Assembly (NCBI RefSeq): GCF_002868735.1
Contig: NZ_CP025615.1
Location: 91,414-155,413, forward strand
Length of the DNA: 64,000 bases
Direction: 5' to 3'
Source of the DNA: Niveispirillum cyanobacteriorum
GTDB taxonomy: Bacteria > Pseudomonadota > Alphaproteobacteria > Azospirillales > Azospirillaceae
Under the pieces are notes generated by a model, which had not been told where the DNA came from, searched no databases, and saw only the letters and a program-made list of their open reading frames with translations. Both the position numbers and the translations under genes were made by a program. Of the stretch, positions 18,856 through 26,018 are shown one piece after another; position 1 is the first letter of the stretch, and each line of letters opens with the position of its first letter.

Positions 18856-19096
18856 TATGGATCCGACCAGACCGCGCTCAGCATCCGGGACAGGCGCTCA
18901 TTGCCGTGACCGAGCTGATGGTGAGCCTCACAATTCCATCATCGTCGGTGATGTCATTGATGGCCATCCCCGCAACGTCGAACATTGAGTGTGGTAAGCC
19001 TGAGCGCATCATGCTGACCCTTATGGAAATCCCGCTCCAGAGGAATCCCGAATTTCATCAAAATTGAGTCAGAGCCACTTTTCCATGCCGGATAAC
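18856..19096 (-). mobile_element. Truncated ISL3-family element (5' end remnant)
   Basis: Read on the minus strand, this stretch matches the first ~200 bases of the intact ISL3 element at 57083-58743: the terminal sequence GGCTCTGACTCAATTTTG, the leader, the transposase start and its first ~40 codons. Homology stops at GGATCCATA. A stop codon (…CPGC then TGA) already breaks the frame. Only the transposon end and an N-terminal transposase stub survive. Confidence 0.8.
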
Positions 19097-19312
19097 ACTG
19101 AGATGGAGCCCGAAGATGGCTGCCTCTGGGTTTACGGGCCCGACCAAGACCAAACGATCGCATTCACACCCTTCAGTCTGGAGAACCTCAAGGACCTGAT
19201 CAAACATTACAAAGCAAATCCTCATACCCTACGCCACAGCACCCGCGGCGCTCACCGGATGCGTACTACGCATCCGGTGAGCGCCGCGGGTGCTGTGGCG
19301 ATAGCTGCATAG
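19085..19312 (+). CDS. Small orphan ORF between IS remnants
   Basis: About 75 codons from the first plausible ATG. The first 50 residues (EPEDGCLWVYGP, IAFTPFSLENLKDLIKHY) look like a real acidic globular protein, whereas the last ~25 are the translated IS66 palindrome and are not native. It is therefore probably the leftover front of a small gene, possibly an IS66 accessory ORF, truncated by transposition. I do not recognise the family. No convincing ribosome binding site is present. Confidence 0.3.
   Translation: MPDNTEMEPEDGCLWVYGPDQDQTIAFTPFSLENLKDLIKHYKANPHTLRHSTRGAHRMRTTHPVSAAGAVAIAA
19232..19300. repeat. 69-bp near-perfect palindrome of two abutting IS66 ends
   Basis: Two perfect 34-base inverted arms (19232-19265 and 19267-19300) flank a single central base. 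The arm begins TACGCATCCGGTGAGCGCC outward from the centre, the form of IS66 termini in this window (compare GTACGCCTACGGTGAGCGCC at 63469). The right arm is the end of the minus-strand IS66 remnant; the left arm belongs to a second end pointing the other way. Confidence 0.85.
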
Positions 19313-19570
19313 TTGGTCTCAGTCGGCGGTTGCCTTCTGGTCTTGCCGACGTTGCTTCCATTCCCAGGGGAGCAGTTCGTGCAGGCGGGTTTGAGAGAAA
19401 TCGTTGATGCGGGCCAGGACATCGGCGAGCCCCGCCTGGGGGTCGATGTCGTTGAGCTTGGCGGTGACCAGCAGGCTGTACATGAATGCGGCACGTTGGC
19501 CGCCGCGGTCGCTGCCAGCTAACATCCATGCGCGCCGGCCCAGAGCCACACCGAGCAACGCTCTTTCAGC
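19301..19570 (-). pseudogene. IS66 TnpC C-terminal fragment (older IS66, interrupted by IS66-A)
   Basis: The minus strand encodes LGVALGRRAWMLAGSDRGG, MYSLLVTAKLNDIDPQ, LADVLARINDF and HELLPWEWKQRR, the C-terminus of an IS66 DDE transposase, with stop at 19319. Its upstream continuation lies at 22130-22304. The two halves are separated by IS66-A and rejoin exactly if one copy of the 8-bp repeat CTTTCAGC is removed. Confidence 0.88.
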
Positions 19571-19621
19571 GTAAGCGCTAATTTTGGTGCACCTTTTTTG
19601 ATTGAGCGCTTTGCGGCATGA

Positions 19622-19648
19622 GGTGTCCACCTAACGGAGGTGGACACC
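19622..19648 (+). promoter_or_regulatory. Leader hairpin covering the tnpA ribosome binding site of IS66-A
   Basis: A perfect 11-bp stem (GGTGTCCACCT / AGGTGGACACC) with loop AACGG. The GGAGG ribosome binding site of tnpA (GTG at 19651) lies in the loop and 3' arm. Transcripts entering from outside the element would fold it and hide the site. That function is inferred from similar arrangements in other insertion sequences. Confidence 0.6.
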
Positions 19649-19650
19649 AA

Positions 19651-20097
19651 GTGATTGAGAGTGCTGAACAGAAGCTGGTTGTCCGGCGTATTTTCCGCAA
19701 CGGCCGCCGTCGATATGATCCTTCGTCGAAGGCGCGTCTCGTTGCGGAGTGCCTTTTGGCTGGTGTGTCTGTATCGCGGGTTGCGTTGGACAATGGGGTC
19801 AATGCGAACCTTTTGAGGAAATGGATCAAGGAGGCGAAGGGGACCGGTCCCGAAGGGGTGCTTTCCCCTCCCGCGTTCATCCCGGTTGTGATGGAGGAAT
19901 GCAGCCTGTCTGCGGAAAAGGCTGCTGCGCGGGGTGAACTGTGTTTGGCGGGTGCCGAAAGGGCCAGACCTTTCTCCACCCCTGTGAAGGTGAGCGCGTC
20001 CTTGCCCAACGGGGTGAAGCTGACGGTCGAATGCGGTGATGAACGGACGCTGAGTGCGATGGTCGGAGCTCTGAGCCATGTTCCGGCTGTCCGCTGA
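19651..20097 (+). CDS. tnpA: IS66 TnpA (OrfA, HTH_Tnp_1-like)
   Basis: 148 residues from GTG 19651, which follows GGAGG; an upstream ATG at 19618 lies inside the leader hairpin. A helix-turn-helix is visible (RYDPSSKARLVAECLLAGVS, NANLLRKWI). The C-terminus ends in the IS66 TnpA pattern LPNGVKLTVECGDERTL followed by MVGALSHV. It overlaps tnpB by 20 bases. TnpA is an accessory DNA-binding protein of IS66 transposition. Confidence 0.88.
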   Translation: MIESAEQKLVVRRIFRNGRRRYDPSSKARLVAECLLAGVSVSRVALDNGVNANLLRKWIKEAKGTGPEGVLSPPAFIPVVMEECSLSAEKAAARGELCLAGAERARPFSTPVKVSASLPNGVKLTVECGDERTLSAMVGALSHVPAVR

Positions 20098-20431
20098 CGT
20101 TCAGGTCTACCTGCACCGCGACCCGATCGACTTCAGGGCCGGCATCAACAGCCTTGCGGTGCGGGTACAGGAGACGATGGGTCTGGATCCTTTTGCCTGT
20201 GGGGTGTTTGCGTTCTGCAATCGCCGTCGGGATCGGCTGAAGCTGCTGTTTTTTGACCGGTCGGGCTTTGTGCTGGTCCTCAAACAGTTGAGCGAGGACA
20301 AGTTTCGCTGGCCCCGGCGTCACGATAGGGTGGTGCGGCTGACGGCGGAGCAGATGCACTGGATTCTCGATGGCATCGACATCGATGCCATGGTGCGCCA
20401 TCCTGTACGGCACTATCAGGTCGCTGGTTGA
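20078..20431 (+). CDS. tnpB: IS66 TnpB (IS66 Orf2-like accessory protein)
   Basis: 117 residues, the usual length. Family motifs are present: VYLHRDPIDFRAGINSLAVRV near the start, FAFCNRRRDRLKLLFFDRSGFVLVLKQL in the middle and a diverged LTAEQMHWILDGIDIDAM ending. Overlaps tnpA. TnpB is needed with TnpA and TnpC in IS66 elements, though its biochemical role is unresolved. Confidence 0.92.
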   Translation: MFRLSADVQVYLHRDPIDFRAGINSLAVRVQETMGLDPFACGVFAFCNRRRDRLKLLFFDRSGFVLVLKQLSEDKFRWPRRHDRVVRLTAEQMHWILDGIDIDAMVRHPVRHYQVAG

Positions 20432-20486
20432 GGGCTCCTGGCATTCGCCGGTTGACAGGGTCGGGCGGTTCAGATTCAAGAATCTG

Positions 20487-22078
20487 ATGAAAAGCACCGG
20501 CACCCCGACTGTTGAAGAACTGATGGCGCAGTTGGCGGCCAGTGCCGCCGCCATTGCGGCGTTGACGGCGGAGAAAGAAGCCCTCTCGCAGCGCGTCGTC
20601 AAACTCGAGGAGGAGCTGGCGCTGGCGCGGCTGCATCGGTTTGCGCCTCGCAGCGAAAAGCGTGCTGACCGGATATTCAATGAAGCCGAGCAGGTTGGGG
20701 TCGAGGAGAAGGCGGACGGCGACGAGGACACCGCTGTTGACCTGCCGGACACCGGATTGCCACCAGCCGGCGATGTGGAGGGCAGGAAGCGTGGCCGCAA
20801 GCCGCTGCCGGAAAACCTGCCGCGTGAACGCGTCGAGTATGACCTGACCGACGATCAGAAGGGCTGCCCGTGCTGTCATGGCCGGATGCATCGTATGGGC
20901 GAGACCGTCACCGAACAGCTCCATATCGAGGTGAAGGCGAAGGTCCTTGAAAATGTCCGGTTCAAATATGCGTGCCGCCATTGCGAGCGCACCGGGATCA
21001 CCACGCCGGTGGTGACGGCATCGATGCCGGCACAGCCATTGCCGGGCAGTATTGCCACGGCCTCGACGCTGGCATTCGCCCTGGTTCATAAATATGTCGA
21101 TGGCACGCCGCTCTACCGGTTAGCGCAAACCTTTGAGCGGGCGGGCGTTCCGGTCAGCAGGGGTGCCCTGGGGCATTGGGTGATCGGCGCCAGCGAGCGG
21201 CATCTGTCCCGCCTTTATGACGCGCTGAAACTGCGGCTGCGATCGCAGCCGCTCATTCATGGTGATGAGACGAATGTCCAGGTGCTGAAGGAAAAGGACA
21301 AGGAAGCTACCAGCACATCCTACATGTGGGCTTATCGCAGCGGCGAGGACAGTGACGAGCCGATCGTGTTGCTCGACTATCAACCGGGCCGCGGCCAGAT
21401 CTACCCACAGGCATTTCTCGGGCCGTATCGCGGCATCCTGATGAGCGACGGCTATGCCGCCTGGCTACGCTGACGGGGGCCACCCACCTGGGCTGTGTGG
21501 CCCATGCAAGACGGCGCTTTATCGATGCCCTCAAGGCACGACCCAAACCCGGTGGGCCGCCGGAGCAGGCGCTGAAATTCTTCGAGAAGCTCTACAGCGT
21601 CGAAAGGCAGGCGCAAAACGAAAGGCCGGACAAGAGCGAAACCCAGGCAGACTGGATGCACCGGTTCCGTCGGCAGCACAGCATCCCCGTCCTGAATGCC
21701 CTCAAGGAATGGCTCGACGCCATCGCCCCAAAGGTCCTGCCGGATACCAAGCTCGGCGATGCCGTCTCCTATGCCCTGAACCAATGGCAATATCTGACGC
21801 GCTACACCGACGACGGCCGAATGCCGATCGACAACAACCTTCTGGAACGCGACATCAGGATCTTTGCCACTGGCAGAAAGAACTGGTTGTTCAGCGACAC
21901 CGTCGAGGGCGCCAGGGCCAGCGCCGTCGTCTATAGCCTGATGCTGACCTGCCGGGCTTGCGGCGTCGAGCCCTTAGCCTAGTTGCGACATGTTCTCACC
22001 GAACTGCCTCAGCGCGCCACCCAAGCCGACATCAACGATCTGCTGCCATTTAATTTCGTCAAAACCCAGGCCGCCTGA
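20487..22078 (+). pseudogene. tnpC: IS66 TnpC transposase, inactivated by frameshift and nonsense mutation
   Basis: Starts at ATG 20487 with a coiled coil (residues ~5-55), then the zinc-binding GCPCCHGRMHRMG and the DDE core (LIHGDETNVQVL, RGILMSDGYAAWL). A one-base deletion near 21470 breaks the frame; reading resumes as THLGCVAHARRRF. A second defect, TAG at 21980, replaces the Trp codon expected after EPLA; beyond it the frame continues with LRHVLTELPQRATQ and ends at TGA 22076-22078. Both lesions would have to be repaired for activity, so this copy is dead unless one is a sequencing error. Confidence 0.88.
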
Positions 22079-22129
22079 CCAAGCCGGGCGCCAGACCGGG
22101 CATCAACGTGCCGAGAAATGAGCGCTTAC

Positions 22130-22304
22130 CTTTCAGCGGCATTGTTGTCAGGCAGATACGACCATCCGTCAGGAATCTGGCGAACCATTCCCAGCTAGTC
22201 AGCATATAGTCCAGCGCCTTTGCCACGGTGGCATACCGGGACATTGTAGCACGCTGCTGGCGCATCCGGCTTTCCAATTCATCGACCAGCGGCTTAGCCC
22301 GGAT
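22130..22304 (-). pseudogene. IS66 TnpC internal fragment (other half of interrupted older IS66)
   Basis: The minus strand encodes LVDELESRMRQQRATMSRY and ALDYMLTSWEWFARFLTDGR. A one-base deletion follows, so the expected NNAAERAL signature reads TTMPLKG in frame. It joins 19301-19570 across IS66-A. At its other end it is cut by the left end of an IS1380 element. Confidence 0.85.
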
Positions 22305-23105
22305 TATGCACCGCGGTGGTAATTTTGGTTGGCGGGTGTAGAACAAGCCATTGATTGGGTTTAGGATTCAGTCGCCAAACACAAATCCGCCCGATCCAAG
22401 GACGCAGCACCCGCCATGAGAGAGATACGCCGTTGCTGCCCGGCCTGTCACCCGTTTCAGGCAAGGCCGTTGAGGCCTGTTTTACGGGGGCAGCCTGTCG
22501 TCCGATGCTGGGGTGCTGACGCTGCTGCGCGAGATCGATATGCGGCTCCAGGTGGCGGCACGGCTGGTGGACATCATCCGTTTCCGCCTCCTGATGATCA
22601 CCTGCGGCTATGAGGATGGCATCGACGCCGACAGCCACTATGCTGCACCAGAAATGTTCAACCTCTGCCGGGCCTCGGGCGTGGATTTCATCCTCGGGCT
22701 GGCCACCAACGCCACCCTGCGTGCCCATGTCGTCCCGCTGGAGGCCAGCACCAGGGCACGGGCGACGGGATCGGACAAGGTCCGGCGCTTCACCGAGTTC
22801 CATAATGCCGCCCGCAGCTGGCGCTGGGTCGAGCGCATCATCGCCCGTGTCGAGGCGGGGCCGCAGGGCGTGGACACCCGCTTCATCGTCACCAGCCTGA
22901 CCGGTGGGCGGGCCAAGTGGCTCTATGAACAGGTCTATTGCCGCCGGGGCGTGGCCGAGAACCATATCAAAAGCTGGAAAAACCATCTCGCCGCCGACTG
23001 CACCAGCTGCACCCGTGCCACCGCCAACCAGATGCGCCTGATGCTGCATGCCGGTGCCTATTGGCTGATGTGGGGCCTGCGCTCCCTCATGCCCCGCCGA
23101 TCCCC
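22295..23105 (+). pseudogene. IS1380-family transposase remnant with internal deletions
   Basis: The left terminus TAGCCCGGATTATGCACC is followed by a degraded reading frame. Recognisable IS1380 pieces are GGSLSSDAGVL-like sequence near 22490, LREIDMRLQVAARLVD, then directly IRFRLLMITCGYEDGIDADS (the stretch between them is deleted), then HYAAPEMFNLCRASGVDFIL after a second deletion, and GVAENHIKSWKNHLAADCTS and LHAGAYWLMWGLRSLMPRR. The C-terminus is replaced at ~23105 by an IS66-C fragment. Confidence 0.82.
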
Positions 23106-23106
23106 G

Positions 23107-23262
23107 GCGCACCGCCCATCCACGCCGGATACCGATCCGTCACTGGAACCGCCCGTCTCTACGGCACATCAGCCTGGAACGCCATCCAGGCCTTGATCGC
23201 CGGCACCTTCGCTGTCGCTTGATCGACGGGGGGGCCACCACGTGAGCAATTACCGTCAGAGA
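23107..23262 (+). mobile_element. IS66-C right-end remnant
   Basis: Near-identical to the last part of the IS66-C element at 34756-34896: it encodes the TnpC end HAGYRSVTGTARLYGTSAW and TFAVA-stop, and closes with the inverted terminal sequence read as GTAATTGCTCACGTGGTGG on the other strand. Nothing else of that element is present. Confidence 0.8.
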
Positions 23263-23393
23263 GCTGCTGAACTGGTCCCCTGAGTAGACGGAACCCGTCA
23301 TTGTCGAGCTATGGCGCTTCGGTCCAGATGTAGTCGTCGCCTGATGACCTCACTAGAGGGAGCGACTGTCAGGAGATAACCATCTCTGGCACA

Positions 23394-24257
23394 TTATTTT
23401 ATCAAACCTGGGTACATCCACGAAAAATCTTGAGATTGGGCTAAGTGTATGTAAATTAAATTTGTCGGAAGCTTGTTGGCACCAAAGGAAAAAGCTCGAA
23501 TATGAGCACTATCACCATCGTCATGGACAATGGTGTATGCGCGGTACTCCATACTACGTAGGAATCTATCCACACCTTCTGCGCCATTGGTTTCAAGAAA
23601 GATTATGGGGCGGTGGCGCCATAAAGTCCTTTCTAGTCCGCGAAGGACCGATAGTTCATGCCCTTCAACATCTATTTTCACGGCTTCGGGCTTCAGATTG
23701 AAACGATCACCTTCACCAAATGCCAAGCGCTGTCGCAGGAAGGCGCGCGCCCGATCATGATGATTTTTGTTTATCCACTCGTCCAGCATCGCCCCAGGTG
23801 CGAAGCGATTTATATCCATTGTAGACAGTGGTGTGACTAATAATCTGTCGATGACAGGGGTTAATAGATCTGCAAATTCATCACGATCTGATAAGCCAAA
23901 TGGCATTGGGAAAAATTTATCAATTCTCGCCGATGATAAAATTGAGAAGCAGAAAGGATTAGGCTCAAAGGAAAAAATGGTCGCACTACCATTTAGAGAA
24001 CGAAAACTATTTGCGCTTTGCCCGCAATTCGCCCCAATATCGACAAAACATTTAATGTGGTGCATATTTTTAAATATGTTGAAGTCTTTTTCATGTATCT
24101 TTCCCGGAGAAAGTGTATCGGAGATCCAGTCGCATTGATACGGATTAACGACATCGATTATTCCGCCCCAATGTCTCATCATGTGCGTGGGTGAATCCCA
24201 CCCTGCCAGATCAGCTAAACTTACTTCCTGAATGTCGATTTCCATAATCTTCCCCAA
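23394..24257 (-). CDS. FkbM-family SAM-dependent methyltransferase
   Basis: 287 residues. The FkbM signature is clear: motif I CFVDIGANCGQSANSF (~70), FSFEPNPFCFSIL, then KIDVEGHELSVLRGLE and RPIIFLETNG. FkbM-type enzymes O-methylate sugars or polyketides. The gene is AT-richer than the 0-18 kb block and stands alone between IS66-C/IS1380 debris and another IS1380 fragment, so it is probably an imported glycan-decoration cassette. ATG 24257 is used; Met 5 is an equally plausible start. No partner genes remain beside it. Confidence 0.9.
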   Translation of the reverse strand: MGKIMEIDIQEVSLADLAGWDSPTHMMRHWGGIIDVVNPYQCDWISDTLSPGKIHEKDFNIFKNMHHIKCFVDIGANCGQSANSFRSLNGSATIFSFEPNPFCFSILSSARIDKFFPMPFGLSDRDEFADLLTPVIDRLLVTPLSTMDINRFAPGAMLDEWINKNHHDRARAFLRQRLAFGEGDRFNLKPEAVKIDVEGHELSVLRGLERTLWRHRPIIFLETNGAEGVDRFLRSMEYRAYTIVHDDGDSAHIRAFSFGANKLPTNLIYIHLAQSQDFSWMYPGLIK

Positions 24258-24444
24258 AATGTCTCAGGATATCGCCTTCATTATATCCGCAGACGCCTAC
24301 TGCCGCAACTATTGGCGCCCTGGATTCTGTTTAACATTCTATGAGTGTTCGATACGTCCGAAGGGTACGCATCTGGTGATGCCTTTCAATTACCCATATC
24401 TCTTGCCCTGATTGAATCTGCCATGATCCCTTGTCTGGCACCGA
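24258..24444. other. Non-coding gap upstream of FkbM gene
   Basis: An AT-rich stretch that should contain the FkbM promoter. The right half (24408-24447) looks like transposon-end or transposase-start debris but I cannot assign a family. No gene seen. Confidence 0.3.
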
Positions 24445-24813
24445 ATCATAGCCCGGATTATGCACCGCGGTCGTGACTGTGCTGCCACGGTGTTGCGGTT
24501 GTTCTGCACAGGGTTGTGCGGTCACAGCCCGTCCTTCCCGCCGCTTGGCGAGTTTCCGGGTGATGGTTTTGGGGTTGGGCGGGACGGGTTTGGGCTGGGC
24601 CCGCTGCCCTTCGGATCAGGTGACGAGGCGGGTTGTTCTGGTCAGGACCATGGCGAGCACGGGCTGGACGGTGCATGCGGTTGGCAGATGGAGGCGCAGC
24701 CTGGTTTTCAGCTCGATGATGCGGGCGACGATTTTCAGCAGGCGCAGGGTATCGACTGCGCCACCCGCCAGGACGAGCGCTTCGGCATCAGCGCGCGCAG
24801 GCTCCACATTAAC
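24445..24813 (-). mobile_element. IS1380-family 3' remnant (transposase C-terminus and right end)
   Basis: The minus strand encodes the IS1380 C-terminal pattern DTLRLLKIVARIIELKTRLR and LHLPTACTVQPVLAMVL, with stop at 24616. The terminal sequence TAGCCCGGATTATGCACC is at 24445-24462. Its upstream side is cut by IS66-B copy 2 at 24814. A closely similar fragment, also next to an IS66 left end, is at 63228-63468. Confidence 0.8.
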
Positions 24814-24865
24814 GTACGCGTCTGGTGTGAGCCGCCTTGTGTTTGGTGGTCTGTAGCTGGGAGTC

Positions 24866-24895
24866 TTTGCGTAAGCGCGATAGCGCGGACGCAAA
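24866..24895 (+). promoter_or_regulatory. Conserved leader stem-loop upstream of IS66-B tnpA
   Basis: TTTGCGT (24866-24872) pairs with ACGCAAA (24889-24895); the interior CGCGATAGCGCG can also pair. The same structure is at 32201-32230, and a version with a G-U wobble is at 63519-63549 in a diverged IS66. It lies 15 bases before the tnpA ATG. Confidence 0.5.
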
Positions 24896-24910
24896 CGAGT
24901 GGCAAACGTG

Positions 24911-25303
24911 ATGGCTTATCAGCGGCTGGAGGTTTTGACGGGTACGGAGCGTCGTCGGCTGTGGTCGGACGCGGAGAAGGTCCAACTGGTGGAGGCGGCG
25001 TTCAGGCCGGGCATCGTGGTCAAGGATGTTGCCCGACGGTTCGGGGTCCATGAGAGCCTGCTATACCGGTGGCGCCGACAATTGGGCGCATCGGCTTCGA
25101 CGGTCGACAGTCCGGTTGCGGCGTTCGCGCCGGTCCAGCTTGCGCCTGTGGATGAGCCGATGGCCATGCCGGTCGTGGAGACGGCGATGCCGGCCCCCAG
25201 CCCACCCACGGCATCGGTTGCGGAGATCTCGGTGCGGCTGCGCGGGTCGGTGGATCTGGCGCTGGCCAGGGCGGTGATCCGGGCGGCCGGAGGGGTGGGA
25301 TGA
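24911..25303 (+). CDS. tnpA: IS66 TnpA (IS66-B copy 2)
   Basis: 130 residues from ATG 24911. This start is chosen over an in-frame GTG at 24899 because the diverged copy at 63565 keeps only the ATG. HTH region: RRRLWSDAEKVQLVEAAF and GVHESLLYRWRRQL; a Pro/Ala linker follows, then a short basic end. Compared with copy 3 it lacks about ten residues before VRLRGSVDLAL, a small in-frame deletion. It overlaps tnpB by 4 bases (ATGA). Confidence 0.88.
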   Translation: MAYQRLEVLTGTERRRLWSDAEKVQLVEAAFRPGIVVKDVARRFGVHESLLYRWRRQLGASASTVDSPVAAFAPVQLAPVDEPMAMPVVETAMPAPSPPTASVAEISVRLRGSVDLALARAVIRAAGGVG

Positions 25304-25600
25304 TCCCGATCCCGCCGGGGGTGCATGTATGGCTGGCGACGGGCCGGACGGACATGCGCAAGGGTTTCGACAGCCTCGCCCAGCAGGTCCAGGAGATCCT
25401 GGGACACGATCCCCATGGCGGTCACCTGTTCGTCTTTCGTGGCCGCCGCGGCGACCTGGTGAAGGTCATCTGGCATGACGGGGTGGGCATGTCTTTGTAT
25501 GTCAAGCGGCTGGAACGGGGGTGGTTCATCTGGCCGGCCCCCAGCGGCGGTTGTGTAGCAATATCCGGTCCGCAGTTCGCGTATTTGTTCGAAGGCATTC
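25300..25600 (+). pseudogene. tnpB: IS66 TnpB 5' part, interrupted
   Basis: The first ~60 residues (IPPGVHVWLATGRTDMRKGF, DPHGGHLFVFRGRRGDLVKV) are nearly identical to copy 3. From ~25485 the sequence switches to a different TnpB lineage (LYVKRLERGWFIWPAPSGG, FAYLFEGI) and then ends at a foreign stop at 25620. The genuine 3' end of tnpB resumes at 28069-28128 (LEGIDWRLPQHTARPERAG). So the gene is both mosaic and split by the recombinase module. Confidence 0.85.
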
Positions 25601-25654
25601 AGGAATATCCCCTCTGCTGAGTCTGATGAATCATCGTTTGAGGAGGTCCAGGTT

Positions 25655-25981
25655 CTGGATCCTCGGCATCCCCTCTATGGAAAATCATTTCGAGTAGTTC
25701 GGCGGCTGCCTCGTCGAGGCGGTAATTTTCAGCCGTCATGTGAAGTCGAATATTATAAAGGAACAACACTGATAATATCTATTGCAGCAACAGAATACCT
25801 GCATGACAAAAGCGATCAAACAAAATTGAGTATTGAGGCGTTACTTGATATTATCAATGTGTCAGACTGTATTCATGACAGCAAATGCGAATCCGAAGGA
25901 CCTCTGGAAACAACTACCGTCGTCCCTCCGACGGCAGATTGTCGACGATGTCGCAGCGGTTCTGACGGAGGTTCTGCGTGA
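25655..25981 (+). CDS. Small protein of recombinase module, DUF5372-like, possible CTG start
   Basis: A continuous frame of ~108 codons encoding LDPRHPLYGKSFRVVRRLPR, GGNFQPSCEVEYYKGTTLII and SIAATEYLHDKSDQTKLSIE. The opening resembles small DUF5372-type proteins that I recall accompanying transposon recombinase genes; this is from memory and not certain. The frame is open back to a TAG at 25556 but holds no ATG, GTG or TTG. A strong GAGGAGG at 25640-25646 sits 8 bases before CTG at 25655, the best start. Its TGA overlaps the recombinase ATG (TGATG). Its function is unknown; it may aid recombination or be slightly damaged. Confidence 0.5.
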   Translation: MDPRHPLYGKSFRVVRRLPRRGGNFQPSCEVEYYKGTTLIISIAATEYLHDKSDQTKLSIEALLDIINVSDCIHDSKCESEGPLETTTVVPPTADCRRCRSGSDGGSA

Positions 25982-26018
25982 TGTCAGAGCTGATCAAACC
26001 CACCCATCTGGCACGTAA
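25875..26018 (+). CDS. Small ORF overlapping the recombinase start
   Basis: 47 residues from ATG 25875: MTANANPKDLWKQLPSSLRR, then QIVDDVAAVLTEVLRDVRAD. It is mainly helical and charged, with no cysteine or membrane segment. It lies in a second frame inside the end of the upstream small ORF and overlaps the first 38 bases of the recombinase gene. The sequence looks protein-like in composition. I know it only as a type of small ORF seen before such recombinases, and its function is unknown. Confidence 0.5.
   Translation: MTANANPKDLWKQLPSSLRRQIVDDVAAVLTEVLRDVRADQTHPSGT

Larger units (their letters stand above)
19571..22129 (+). mobile_element. IS66-A: IS66-family element with 8-bp target duplication
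   Basis: A 2559-bp element. The left end GTAAGCGCTAATTTTGG matches the inverted right end GTAAGCGCTCATTTCTCGG. The flanks 19563-19570 and 22130-22137 are both CTTTCAGC, a perfect 8-bp duplication as expected for IS66. It carries tnpA, tnpB and a doubly mutated tnpC, and is inserted in the C-terminal part of an older IS66 tnpC. Confidence 0.95.
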
